From DAOUKH01 sp965261455 (lineage in GTDB: Bacteria > Chloroflexota > Dehalococcoidia > SHYB01): a DNA stretch of 64,000 nucleotides. Positions 42,928 through 50,984 of this stretch are shown piece by piece (the stretch's first letter is position 1; every line of letters starts with the position of its first letter). The translations under genes and the position numbers were made by a program. The notes under the pieces were generated by a model. It saw only the letters and a program-made list of their open reading frames with translations. It had not been told where the DNA came from and did no database searches. The stretch lies in contig OZ253453.1 of NCBI GenBank assembly GCA_965261455.1, positions 1,116,001 to 1,180,000 on the forward strand, given 5' to 3'.

Positions 42928-44943
42928 TTGATCGTCGCGGAGCCAAGAACACGACCGTTGAACGGTGCGACACAAGCCGGACCGCGCTTCGAGAGGGCGG
43001 TCCGGGGCTACGTGCGCGCCTACGCGTCGCTGCACGGACGGCGCAAGGCAGCCGAGGACCTCGGCGTGTCCCGCCATACCCTCTGGCGATTCCTCGAACG
43101 GGGCCACACGGGGCGCGCCGTGCCCTCCGCCGTCCTGAGCTCCGTCGGCGGGGGCGGTCGAGCGATTGAGGCGGCCACGTTCGAGATCATCATCGACCTG
43201 GAAGGCCTGCGGCCCGACCCCGCGCTGCGCTCCCTGCGCCAGGGGCTTGAGGAGGCGCTCCTGCTGCTCTGCTCTGCGCCCCTGGCCACCGTGGACGAGC
43301 TGTCCCGCTTCGGGCGCGTTCCGGCCTCCACGCTGCGCGACCGGCTGAAGAAGTTGACCGAGCGGGGTCTTGTGGACTCCGTGCCGCACCACCTGAGCGT
43401 CCTAGGGACTCGCCCCCAGCGCCGGTACTTTCCGACGGAGAAGGGCGTCACCGCCGGGGGCGCAGCCACGAAAGGCCGAGCGCACATGCTGCGCGCCTAC
43501 CCGGTGTCGAAGCAGTGGTTCCGGCTACTGGCCGAGCGTTTGGACGCCGTGGCCGTGCTCCACCGCGTCGCCGCCAGGGTCGCCGACGCTGACCCGCACG
43601 AGAAGCCCGTGCGCGTAGACCACTACCGCAACGGTCCCTACGACATGCTGCTCACCCTGTCCGGTGGCCGCACAATCGGCCTGCTGCGCCAAGGACCGGC
43701 CCTGCCCACGTCCAGGCTCCGCTACCGCCTCAGGAGCATCGAGCGCCTGGACAGCAGCGACACGCCCTTCGTCACCCTGGTGCTGACCCACGCAGACCAG
43801 GCCACCCGCAGGGCCATCCGTTCCCTGGGCGACCCATCGGAGCACCGCAGGACCTTCGTTGCGACGGAGGGGGAGCTTCTGGCCGGAGACCACACGGGAG
43901 TCGTCTGGCAGCAGTGCGGGAGCGGTCTGGGCGAGGCCGTGCGCATCCACGCCGACGCATCCCTGGCGGGCATCCTGGCCTTGGCGGAGCGCATGCTGGA
44001 CTCATCCTACCCCTTCCTCCGGGACAACCCGGAGCCGAAGCCCGGCTCCCTCTATCCCTCCGGCGTGCAGGCCGCCATGCCGGAGCCCACGGAGCAACTC
44101 ACACCGGCCCTCTCGGTGCAGCTGACCCGCGCCGAGAAGGACGTTCTCGACCTGCTGGCCGCCTGGCCCCTGTGCACCCGTGAGCAACTTTCCGGCTTGA
44201 TGAGGGGCGTCACCCTGCGCCGGGTCAACCAGGTGCTCCGCTCACTCTCCCAGCACGGCCTCGCGCGGACGGACGAGCCCCTACACATGCTCTCCGACGA
44301 AGGGCTGACGTACCTGGCCCGCAGGGACCGGGCCGCCGTCGGCCTCACCCTCGACCGCTGGAGCGCCGAGCCTCTGTACTTGAACGCCGACATCTACGCC
44401 GGGACTGCCGTGCGAGCCCTCGCTTCTCAGATACGTCACCACGCCGGCGTCATCGATTTCGCCGCCGCCCTGTCCGCCGAGGTCGCCCGGTCCCCCGACC
44501 ACGACCTATTCGACCTGCTGCCCACGTCCCGCTCCAGCATCGGCTATCGCTACGACTGGACCACCTACGTGATCCACCCCGACGCCTCCTTCACCCTGGA
44601 ATACAAAGGCCGGTGGCGTCCGTACCTGCTGGAGTTCGAGCGCCGGGCCACGACGCCGAAACGCGTCGCCGCCCGCCTGAAGTCCTACCAGCGCTACTTC
44701 CTGAGCGGATGGGCTGAGCGGGATCACGAGGGGCGTCTGCCCCGGGTGCTCTTCGTCTTCGAGTCCCCCGGCAGCGAGGACGCCTTCCTCGACGTCGCCG
44801 ACACGGTGAAGGGGGCGCCCATCATCACATCGAACGCAGAGACCCTTGCCGAGCGGGGCATCCTGGGGGACGCATGGGTTCTTCCGCCTCCGCACTCCCT
44901 CGACAGGAGGCCCTTGTCAGGCCTTAACCAGGGAGGACAATGA
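42928..44943 (+). CDS. Replication-relaxation family protein with N-terminal helix-turn-helix
   Basis: The 671-residue protein starts with a helix-turn-helix (YASLHGRRKAAEDLGVSRHTLWRFLERG, quoted in part), has two winged-helix-like segments (APLATVDELSRFGRVPASTLRDRLKKL; WPLCTREQLSGLM) and a C-terminal part with YDWTTYVIHPDASFTLEYKGRWRPYLLEFERR. The last segment resembles the restriction-endonuclease-like core of the replication-relaxation family found on plasmids and integrative elements. The start is a TTG at 42928 with GGAG eight bases upstream. It is GC-rich, unlike the CBASS genes, and belongs to the mobility end of the element. The 280 bp before it hold no gene. Confidence 0.7.
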   Translation: MIVAEPRTRPLNGATQAGPRFERAVRGYVRAYASLHGRRKAAEDLGVSRHTLWRFLERGHTGRAVPSAVLSSVGGGGRAIEAATFEIIIDLEGLRPDPALRSLRQGLEEALLLLCSAPLATVDELSRFGRVPASTLRDRLKKLTERGLVDSVPHHLSVLGTRPQRRYFPTEKGVTAGGAATKGRAHMLRAYPVSKQWFRLLAERLDAVAVLHRVAARVADADPHEKPVRVDHYRNGPYDMLLTLSGGRTIGLLRQGPALPTSRLRYRLRSIERLDSSDTPFVTLVLTHADQATRRAIRSLGDPSEHRRTFVATEGELLAGDHTGVVWQQCGSGLGEAVRIHADASLAGILALAERMLDSSYPFLRDNPEPKPGSLYPSGVQAAMPEPTEQLTPALSVQLTRAEKDVLDLLAAWPLCTREQLSGLMRGVTLRRVNQVLRSLSQHGLARTDEPLHMLSDEGLTYLARRDRAAVGLTLDRWSAEPLYLNADIYAGTAVRALASQIRHHAGVIDFAAALSAEVARSPDHDLFDLLPTSRSSIGYRYDWTTYVIHPDASFTLEYKGRWRPYLLEFERRATTPKRVAARLKSYQRYFLSGWAERDHEGRLPRVLFVFESPGSEDAFLDVADTVKGAPIITSNAETLAERGILGDAWVLPPPHSLDRRPLSGLNQGGQ

Positions 44944-44955
44944 CCACCCAGCCGT

Positions 44956-45231
44956 TCCGACCACTTCCTGTAGGGGGTGTCCCAGCATGGCTGCTGGGAC
45001 CATTTCCCGACCACTTGCAACCGCTCATGCCTCTTACGCCCTCCCGAGTACAAATTGGTGCAGATCTGACACGTCAGGGAGTCCCCGTCCACCTCACCTC
45101 TCCGTTGCACTTCAGCTTTGGCTCGTAGCTACATCCGCCTCACCAACGACCTTCACGACCAGGCCCATGACGGCCACTGGAGCATGTACCACCACCGGCC
45201 CCAGCCTGTCCCCACGACTTCCTGTAGGGGG
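44956..45231. repeat. Repeat-rich noncoding region behind the replication-relaxation gene
   Basis: ACTTCCTGTAGGGGG occurs at 44963-44977 and 45217-45231. The second copy lies in a hairpin with TGTCCCC/GGGGACA arms. CCGACCACTT occurs at 44956-44965, and GACCACTT recurs in the same context near 45010, flanking the 44979-45000 hairpin. Repeats of this kind near a plasmid-like replication protein could be an origin or a regulatory array. The surrounding 44944-45393 has no convincing gene. Confidence 0.45.
44979..45000 (+). terminator. Hairpin after the replication-relaxation gene
   Basis: GTCCCAGCA and TGCTGGGAC form a perfect 9-base stem with a 4-base loop, 36 bases after the gene's stop. Only a short T-run follows (CCATTTCC), so termination is likely but not certain. 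It might also be part of the repeat structure. Confidence 0.5.
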
Positions 45232-45332
45232 ACAAAAGGGCATTCCGCCACCTACGGTGTCAGCCCCCAACAGGTCGAAACGTGACAATTGTTGCAGAGC
45301 CCGAACCCCGCGGAGACTCTGTACCGGAGGGG

Positions 45333-45376
45333 TTGAAGGCCGGCATCATGATAGTGTATAGTAAGACATTATACTA
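45333..45376 (+). promoter_or_regulatory. Promoter with overlapping inverted repeat before the RHH-recombinase pair
   Basis: TTGAAG (45333-45338) and TATAGT (45357-45362) are 18 bases apart. The imperfect inverted repeat TAGTGTATA (45352-45360) / TTATACTA (45369-45376) covers the -10 box. A ribbon-helix-helix protein encoded just downstream is the natural candidate to bind it and limit recombinase expression. Confidence 0.5.
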
Positions 45377-45393
45377 CAAGGGAGACGAGAGGA

Positions 45394-45615
45394 GTGACCA
45401 CCCCCAGACGATCCAAGACCATCACCTTCTCCCTGCCGCCGAAGATGGAGGCGCAGGTGCGGCAGGTGATGAAGGAGGACGACCTCTCCGTGAGCGAGCT
45501 GCTCCGGCACGGGATTCGCCTGTTCATGGAGGAACGGGAGTGGCGCAGACGAGAGCGGCTGGAACGGCTGCGCTCCCGCCAGGACGAACAGGAAGACACA
45601 GGGAGGAGAGACTGA
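45394..45615 (+). CDS. Ribbon-helix-helix regulator, CopG-like
   Basis: The 73-residue protein has the RHH layout: strand KTITFSLPPKMEAQV, helix RQVMKEDD and helix SVSELLRHGIRLFMEE, then a charged tail. Such dimers bind short inverted repeats. It starts at the GTG at 45394 after GGGAGA, and its stop overlaps the recombinase start (TGATG). The tight coupling suggests it autoregulates recombinase production, or helps it as a directionality or accessory factor. Confidence 0.85.
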   Translation: MTTPRRSKTITFSLPPKMEAQVRQVMKEDDLSVSELLRHGIRLFMEEREWRRRERLERLRSRQDEQEDTGRRD

Positions 45616-47255
45616 TGAACAACCGACTCGATCTGATGCCGGCGGCCCTCTACGCCAGAGTATCCAGCGACCGCCAGGACGTGGACCTGTCCGTGGCCGC
45701 ACAGCTGCGGGCGCTCAGGGACTACGCCGAGAAGAACGGCTACCATGTCGCCCGCGAGTACGTGGACGAGGCCGAGAGCGGACGCATCGCCGACCGGCCC
45801 CAGTTCCAAAAGATGCTGGATGAGGCCGCCAAGCCGGAGGCCCCCTTCAAGGAAATCCTCGTCTGGAAATTCAGCCGCTTCACCAGGAAGCGGGAGCACG
45901 CCGTCGCCTTCAAGGCCATGCTCCGCAGACGTGGTATCCGCGTCGTCTCCATCACCGAGCACGCCGACGATTCCCCCACCGGCAAGCTCCTTGAGGCCAT
46001 CATCGAGAGCGTGGACGAATTCTACAGCGAGAATCTGGCGCAGGAAGTTGTCAGGGGGATGCGTGAGTCTGCTTCTAGAGGCTTCTGGGTGGCCAGTCGC
46101 GTGCCCTACGGCTACCGGAAGCTCATGGTGCAGGACGGAGCCAAGAAGCGGCCCACCCTGGAACCCGATCCCACGACAGCGACCGTGGTGGAGCGCATCT
46201 TCGGCATGGCCGAGTCCGGCAGGGGAATCCTGGACATCACCCGCACCCTCAACGACGAGGGCATCGCCAACCCCACCGGCAGGCTCTGGTCCAAGAACGG
46301 CGTCCACATCATCCTGAAGAACGAGGTGTACACGGGAACCTTGGTCTGGGGCGTCGACGCCAAGGACAAGGCGGAGCCGGTGCGGGTGGAGAAGGCCTTC
46401 CCCGCCATCATATCCAAGGCCCGGTTCCGCAGGGTGAACCGCAAGCTGCGCTCCCGCGCACCCAGGAGGAGCCACCCCCGCAGGGTGGGGAGTACCTACC
46501 TCCTCAGCGGACTGGTCAGGTGCAAGGCGTGCAACCGAGCGCTCTCCGGACAGGACGCCAAGAGCGGCAAGTTCGCCTACTACGTCTGCCAGTCGGTGAT
46601 GAAGCGTGGCAGCGGGGCCTGTGACGCCCCCAGGCTCAACGCCCGGCGCTTCGAGGAGCAGGTGGTGGGGAAGATTCGGGAGAACGTGCTCACCGAGTCC
46701 AACATCCGGGCGTTGGTGAAGCTGGTGGACGAGGAGATGGACGGCATCGCCCGCGAGCAGCGCCATAAGCTAGAGACCATAGAGTCGGAGCTTGTGGACG
46801 TGAAGCGCAGGTTGGGACGGCTCTACGACCTGGCGGAGACCACCGACCTAGACATCGACGACTTCAAACCCAGGATACGCGAGCACCGGGAGCGGCAGGA
46901 GAGGCTGGAGTCCACGGCGACAGAGGCGAGGACGGTCCTCTCTCAGCGCAGGGAGGTCCTGGACGACGTGGAGACCATCACGGCCTACGCCCTGGACATG
47001 AGCATGTTCCTGAACGAGAGCGAGCTGACGGAGCGCAGGGCCTTCATCGAGAGCTTCGTGAAGGAGATCGTCGTCATGCCCGACAACGCCGTGGTGCGCT
47101 ACACGATTCCGATGCCGGACGATAGCCCCATACCGGGGAGAGACGCCGAGGAGATGGCGCTGAACGGCTCGGTTCTGTCTACCGTCAAGTTTGGTGGGCC
47201 CTGCTGGGATCGAACCAACGACCGATCGGTTATGAGCCGACTGCTCTACCACTGA
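45615..47255 (+). CDS. Large serine recombinase (integrase)
   Basis: The 546-residue protein has a resolvase domain with catalytic Ser17 in YARVSSDRQD, the recombinase domain from about residue 160 (GYRKL... GILDITRTLNDEGIANPTG), a zinc ribbon near 304-345 (LVRCKACNRALSG...YVC...CDAP), a coiled coil at about 375-450 and a C-terminal strand region. Its last codons cross attR and read antisense through the tRNA (tail CWDRTNDRSVMSRLLYH). In the excised circle the frame would instead end FGGPKLTVGRTIFEMWMAL. It catalyses integration at the tRNA and, with a helper factor, excision. Confidence 0.96.
   Translation: MNNRLDLMPAALYARVSSDRQDVDLSVAAQLRALRDYAEKNGYHVAREYVDEAESGRIADRPQFQKMLDEAAKPEAPFKEILVWKFSRFTRKREHAVAFKAMLRRRGIRVVSITEHADDSPTGKLLEAIIESVDEFYSENLAQEVVRGMRESASRGFWVASRVPYGYRKLMVQDGAKKRPTLEPDPTTATVVERIFGMAESGRGILDITRTLNDEGIANPTGRLWSKNGVHIILKNEVYTGTLVWGVDAKDKAEPVRVEKAFPAIISKARFRRVNRKLRSRAPRRSHPRRVGSTYLLSGLVRCKACNRALSGQDAKSGKFAYYVCQSVMKRGSGACDAPRLNARRFEEQVVGKIRENVLTESNIRALVKLVDEEMDGIAREQRHKLETIESELVDVKRRLGRLYDLAETTDLDIDDFKPRIREHRERQERLESTATEARTVLSQRREVLDDVETITAYALDMSMFLNESELTERRAFIESFVKEIVVMPDNAVVRYTIPMPDDSPIPGRDAEEMALNGSVLSTVKFGGPCWDRTNDRSVMSRLLYH
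47171..47216. other. attR: attR: hybrid attachment site at the right end of the integrative element
   Basis: A phage-half arm (47171-47191, GGTTCTG...ACCGTCAAGTT) is followed by the core GTGGGCC (47194-47200) and a bacterial-half arm CTGCTGGGATCGAACC (47201-47216) inside the tRNA gene. The phage arm is the inverted match of the arm in attL (19 of 21). The bacterial arms of the two sites end in GGTTCGAT and ATCGAACC, again inverted. This is the geometry expected of serine-recombinase attP and attB sites. Confidence 0.85.
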
Positions 47256-47266
47256 GCTAAGGGCCC
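47195..47266 (-). tRNA. tRNA with CAT anticodon (elongator Met or lysidine-modified Ile)
   Basis: The minus strand folds as a complete tRNA: 7-bp acceptor GGGCCCT/AGGGCCC, D arm GCTC..GAGC, anticodon stem GTCGG/CCGAT with loop CTCATAA, T arm GTTGG/CCAGC with TTCGATC, and discriminator A. It lacks the three G-C pairs of initiator tRNA. CCA is encoded at 47192-47194, but those bases belong to the element; the pre-insertion DNA would read ACTG there. The gene is the integration target and stays intact. Confidence 0.95.
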
Positions 47267-47346
47267 GCGAGGAAACCGCGCTTCGCCATTCTACCCGTAC
47301 GCCGCGGCCTCGTGCGCGGGGCGGGGCGCGCGGCTACACTGCCCCC

Positions 47347-48699
47347 ATGCCGACAGACTCCTCCCACGCCCTCTTCACCGACCTCTACGAGTTGACGATG
47401 GCCCAGGCCTTCTGGCGGCGGGGCATGGACGCGCGGGCCTCCTTCAGCCTCTTCTTCCGCTCTCTGCCCCCCCGCCGCGGCTACCTCGTCGCCGCCGGCG
47501 TCGAGGAATGTCTCGATCACCTCGCCTCGCTGCGCTTCACTCCCGAAGACCTCACCCACCTCCACACGCTCGGACTCTTCGACGCAGCTTTCCTCGACAC
47601 CCTCGGCGGACTCCGCTTCACCGGCGAGGCGCGCTGCGTTGAGGAAGGCGAGATCGTCTTCGCCAACGAACCCATCATCGAGATCAGCGCCCCCATCATC
47701 GAAGCCCAGATCGTTGAGACCTACCTGCTCAACCGCGTCGGCTTCCAGACCCTGATGGCCACCAAGGCGGCCCGGACCGCCCACGCCGCCGCCGGTCGCG
47801 CCGTCGTCGACTTCGGGGCACGACGCGCCCACGGCCTCGACGCCGCCGCCGCCCTCGCCCGCCTCGCCTACCTCACCGGCTTCGACGGCACCAGCAACGT
47901 TCGCGCCGGCGTCCGTTACGGCATCCCTGTCCGGGGCACCATGGCCCACTCCTTCGTCATGAGCTTCGAGTCCGAGGCCGGGGCCTTCCGCGCCTACGCC
48001 GAGGCTTTCCCCGATTCGGCGACCCTCCTCATCGATACCTACGACCCAGTCGAAGGCATCTCCGCCGCCATCGAGGCGGCCCGCGATCTGCGGCGCCGCG
48101 GGAGCGAGCTCCGCGCCGTGCGGATCGACAGCGGCGACCTTGCCGCACTGTCCATCTTGGCCCGTAGGCGGCTCGACGACGACGGATTCCCCGGCGTGAG
48201 CGTGTTCGTCAGCGGCGGCCTCGACGAGACCGTCATCGAGCGACTGCTGCGAGACGGCGCGCCCATCGACGGCTTCGGCGTCGGCACCAGTCTCGCGGTC
48301 TCTTCCGACGCCCCCGCCCCCGAGACAGCGTACAAACTCGTCGAATACGCCGGCCGGCCGGTGATGAAGCTCAGTGAAGCGAAGTCCTCGCTTCCCGGCG
48401 TCAAGCAGGTCTTCCGGCGCTCCGACGGCGGCATGATGGACCGCGACGTCATCGGCCTCGCGTCGGAGTCCACGCCGCCGGGCGCGGTGCCGCTGCTGCG
48501 CGCCGCCGTCCGCGGCGGGGAGCGCGTCACGCCCGCGCCCGCCCTCCCCGACCTCCGGCACCGCTTCCGCGAGCGATTCGCCACTCTGTCCGACGACTTC
48601 AAGCGCCTCGAATCGCCCCCCGTATACCCCGTTGAGATTAGCCAATCCTTGGCATCACTCCGCGACTCGACAGCAGCGGCGCTCAAAGGCCCGGCTTAG
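47347..48699 (+). CDS. pncB: Nicotinate phosphoribosyltransferase
   Basis: PncB makes nicotinate mononucleotide from nicotinate and PRPP in NAD salvage. The 450-residue protein shows family segments: LFTDLYELTMAQAFWRRGMDARASFSLFFR at the N terminus, VDFGARRAHGLDAA near 155, GTMAHSFVMSF near 198 with the catalytic-loop His, and AVRIDSGDLAALS near 257 with the metal and ribose-binding acids. Nicotinate mononucleotide is also the co-substrate of CobT. This is the first core gene right of the tRNA. Confidence 0.94.
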   Translation: MPTDSSHALFTDLYELTMAQAFWRRGMDARASFSLFFRSLPPRRGYLVAAGVEECLDHLASLRFTPEDLTHLHTLGLFDAAFLDTLGGLRFTGEARCVEEGEIVFANEPIIEISAPIIEAQIVETYLLNRVGFQTLMATKAARTAHAAAGRAVVDFGARRAHGLDAAAALARLAYLTGFDGTSNVRAGVRYGIPVRGTMAHSFVMSFESEAGAFRAYAEAFPDSATLLIDTYDPVEGISAAIEAARDLRRRGSELRAVRIDSGDLAALSILARRRLDDDGFPGVSVFVSGGLDETVIERLLRDGAPIDGFGVGTSLAVSSDAPAPETAYKLVEYAGRPVMKLSEAKSSLPGVKQVFRRSDGGMMDRDVIGLASESTPPGAVPLLRAAVRGGERVTPAPALPDLRHRFRERFATLSDDFKRLESPPVYPVEISQSLASLRDSTAAALKGPA

Positions 48700-48945
48700 T
48701 CACGCCGAGAACAGCGCGAGTGTCTCTCTATTGCCCAGTATTGTGCTCCTTTTGGGTTCATGGTTAGATACGCCGCACTAGGTCATGAATGTAAACATCT
48801 CCACTCTCCGAACGCCGTTCCAACTGGAGACCTCGGTACAAGGCTGCACCGAGGACCACCACGTCGACCACCTCGCCGCCAGAGCGCGGCAGAAAAAGAG
48901 CTAGCCACCGCATCTAGGGCGGGGCGGCGCACAGGGAGACGCGGC

Positions 48946-49482
48946 ATGGCCGACATCGAGAGCCGCTTGCGCACCCTTGAACAGCGAGTCCGCCGCGCCG
49001 AGGACGAACTCGCCATCCGCAACGTCGTGGTGCGCTACGGACTCGCCATCGATACCGGCGACGCCGAGGGTACCGCCGACACCTTCACCGACGACACCGA
49101 GTACGACATCGGCCCCTTGTCCACCGGCGACGGGACGCCCGTCGTTATCCACGGCCGCGACGGCATCATTAACGACCTCGTCCTCGGCGAGGGCCACCAG
49201 CGCCTCCTGCCCAACTGCGCCCATACCATCGGCCCCTTCATGGTGCGGGTCGAAGGCGACACCGCCCTCGCAGCGGGCTACTCCCGCATCTACCATCGCG
49301 ACGACAAGGGCGGCGAGAACGACCGCTTCACTCTCTTCCGCATCGGCCTCAACCAGTGGCGGCTGACGCGGACCGACAACGGCAAATGGCGGGTCGCCCA
49401 CCGCAGCTCCCGTATCCTCGGCAACGAGGGCGCCCAAGACCATCTCGCCGAGGGCCTGCGACGCGCTGGCCCGGAGAGCTAA
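48946..49482 (+). CDS. NTF2/SnoaL-like protein, copy 1
   Basis: The 178-residue protein has a short N-terminal coiled coil (IESRLRTLEQRVRRAEDELAIRN) and then a SnoaL-like cone fold (VVRYGLAIDTGDAEGTADTFTDDTEYDIG...). It starts at the ATG at 48946 after GGGAG; the longer frame from 48760 lacks a ribosome site. The family includes isomerases, dehydratases and binding proteins. It is clearly homologous to the next gene (shared RLLPNCAHT...GP and IDTGDAE/VDTGNAE motifs). The active-site role is unknown. Confidence 0.8.
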   Translation: MADIESRLRTLEQRVRRAEDELAIRNVVVRYGLAIDTGDAEGTADTFTDDTEYDIGPLSTGDGTPVVIHGRDGIINDLVLGEGHQRLLPNCAHTIGPFMVRVEGDTALAAGYSRIYHRDDKGGENDRFTLFRIGLNQWRLTRTDNGKWRVAHRSSRILGNEGAQDHLAEGLRRAGPES

Positions 49483-49517
49483 CCGCCGTCCGGACGAAGG
49501 CGGCGAGGGAGAACGAC

Positions 49518-50000
49518 ATGGCCAACATCGAAGCGCAAGTCGCCGATCTCGAACGGCGCATTCAGGCCCTCGAGGACGAGCTCGAAATCACCAACCTCAT
49601 GCACGCCTACGGCCCCGCCGTCGATACCGGCAACGCCGAGGCCACCGACCGGCTCTACACCGAGGACACCATCTACGAGACCGACGCCGGCCGGCCGCCC
49701 ATGGTGGGCCGCGAGGGCGTGCAGGCGATGGTCACGGGCCGCGGTCACCAGTCGCTCCTGCCCAACTGCGCCCACACCATGGGCCCGGCCATCATCAAGC
49801 TGGACGGCGACAAAGCCACCGCCATTGGCTACTCCCGCGTTTACGTGCGCAAGGACAAGGAATTCGCCCTCTGGCGCCTCTCCACAAACCGCTGGGAGTT
49901 CGAGCGGCGCGACGGACGCTGGCAAGTCCACCGCCGCGAAAACGCCCTCGTCGGCACGCCCAAAGCGCAGGAAATCTTCACCCGCGGCCTTCAGGACTAA
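49518..50000 (+). CDS. NTF2/SnoaL-like protein, copy 2
   Basis: This 160-residue paralogue of the preceding gene has the same layout: coiled-coil start (VADLERRIQALEDELEI) and SnoaL-like fold with LLPNCAHTMGPAIIKLDGDKATAIGYSRVY (quoted in part). The ATG at 49518 follows GAGGGAG. The 35-base gap to copy 1 suggests one transcript. The duplicated pair may form a heteromer. It precedes a second duplicated pair (CitE-like lyases). Confidence 0.8.
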   Translation: MANIEAQVADLERRIQALEDELEITNLMHAYGPAVDTGNAEATDRLYTEDTIYETDAGRPPMVGREGVQAMVTGRGHQSLLPNCAHTMGPAIIKLDGDKATAIGYSRVYVRKDKEFALWRLSTNRWEFERRDGRWQVHRRENALVGTPKAQEIFTRGLQD

Positions 50001-50040
50001 GCCCGCGGCCCCCAGGTGAGGGCCGCTCCACCAGGCGCGA

Positions 50041-50049
50041 TGCTATAAT
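50041..50049 (+). promoter_or_regulatory. Extended -10 promoter before the CitE-like pair
   Basis: TGCTATAAT at 50041-50049 is a perfect -10 hexamer with the extended TG. No good -35 box is visible, which is usual for extended -10 promoters. It lies 37 bases before the TTG of the first lyase gene. Confidence 0.6.
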
Positions 50050-50085
50050 GTGGCCTGCTTCGCGTCCGAAGCAGGGAGGCCATCC

Positions 50086-50970
50086 TTGGATCTGATTCGC
50101 AGCCTGCTCTTCGTCCCCGGCAACAACCCCCGAATGCTCGACAAGAGCCTGGGCCAGCCGGCGGACGTTCTCGTCCCCGACATCGAAGACTCCGTACCTC
50201 CGGACGAGAAGGCCAACGCCCGAGGCATCGTCGCCGAGTTCCTCCCCAAGATGGCCGGCAAGCGCGTCTTCGTCCGCGTCAACGGGATGCAGACGGACTG
50301 GACCTACGACGACCTCCTGGCCGTCGTCTCCCCCCACATCGAGGGCATCAGCATCGGCAAGATGGAGTCGCGGGAAATGGCGATCGAGCTCGCCGCCCTC
50401 CTCACCGCTATCGAGCGCGAGCGCGGCCTGCCCATCGGCCACACCCGCATCATCCCCTGGATCGAGACCGGCCTCGGCGTGGCAAACGTGCTAGAGATCG
50501 CGCGCTCCACGCCCCGCATGCTCGGCCTCGCCTTCGGCGCCGAGGACTACACCGCCGACATGGGCGTCGCCCGCACCAAAGGCTCCGAAGAGATTGCCAC
50601 GGCCCGCGCCATGACCGCGATCGCGGCCCGCGCCGCCGATCTCGTCTGCTTCGACACCCCAGACCCCGACTACAAGGACATCGACGCCATGGTCGCCGAC
50701 GCGAGGCGTGCCAAGGCCGTGGGCTGCACGGGCAAGTTCGTCATCCACCCCAACCAGGTGGGCCCGGTCAACGACGTCTTTCGCCCCTCCGCGGCGGAAG
50801 TCGAGCACGCCCGCCGCGTCGTGCAAGTATTCGAGGAAGCCACGCAAGAAGGCAAGGCCGCCGTCGCCCTCGACGGCAAGATGGTCGATACGCCCGTCTG
50901 GAAGCGGGCCGTCAAGCTGCTCGACGTAGCTGAGAAGATCGAGCGGCAAGAAGCGGCTGCGCGCCGCTAG
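50086..50970 (+). CDS. HpcH/HpaI (CitE-like) CoA-ester lyase, copy 1
   Basis: The 294-residue TIM-barrel protein resembles the CitE/malyl-CoA lyase group: RSLLFVPGNNPRMLDKSL at the start, VPDIEDSVPPDEK with acidic metal ligands, PWIETGLGVANVLEIA, and GLAFGAEDYTADMGVARTK. I choose the TTG at 50086 with GGGAGG six bases upstream, matching the start of copy 2. Members cleave or form C-C bonds in acyl-CoA or citryl-type substrates. No citrate-lyase alpha or ACP subunits are near, so a stand-alone CoA lyase is more likely. Substrate unknown. Confidence 0.87.
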   Translation: MDLIRSLLFVPGNNPRMLDKSLGQPADVLVPDIEDSVPPDEKANARGIVAEFLPKMAGKRVFVRVNGMQTDWTYDDLLAVVSPHIEGISIGKMESREMAIELAALLTAIERERGLPIGHTRIIPWIETGLGVANVLEIARSTPRMLGLAFGAEDYTADMGVARTKGSEEIATARAMTAIAARAADLVCFDTPDPDYKDIDAMVADARRAKAVGCTGKFVIHPNQVGPVNDVFRPSAAEVEHARRVVQVFEEATQEGKAAVALDGKMVDTPVWKRAVKLLDVAEKIERQEAAARR

Positions 50971-50984
50971 CCCCGGGAGGACCC

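Larger units (their letters stand above)
30736..47200. mobile_element. 16.5-kb integrative element with two defence modules, inserted at a tRNA(CAT) gene
   Basis: The element runs from the attL core to the attR core (16,458 bp between cores). It encodes, left to right, a helicase-methylase operon with embedded protease and toxin-antitoxin, XRE and ImmA/IrrE regulators, a CBASS operon, a replication-relaxation protein, a ribbon-helix-helix regulator and a large serine recombinase beside attR. No relaxase or type IV secretion genes are visible, so transfer would need a helper. The AT-richer interior (about 35.5-43 kb) and a GC-rich recombination module suggest mosaic assembly. Confidence 0.82.

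Noticed and set aside
45369..46766. A 465-codon minus-strand frame opposite the recombinase
   Set aside because: It is the antisense of a clear serine recombinase and has no recognisable motifs.
49978..50442. Minus-strand frame across the 3' end of the second NTF2-like gene and the lyase start
   Set aside because: It covers the extended -10 promoter and the start of a well-supported plus-strand gene.
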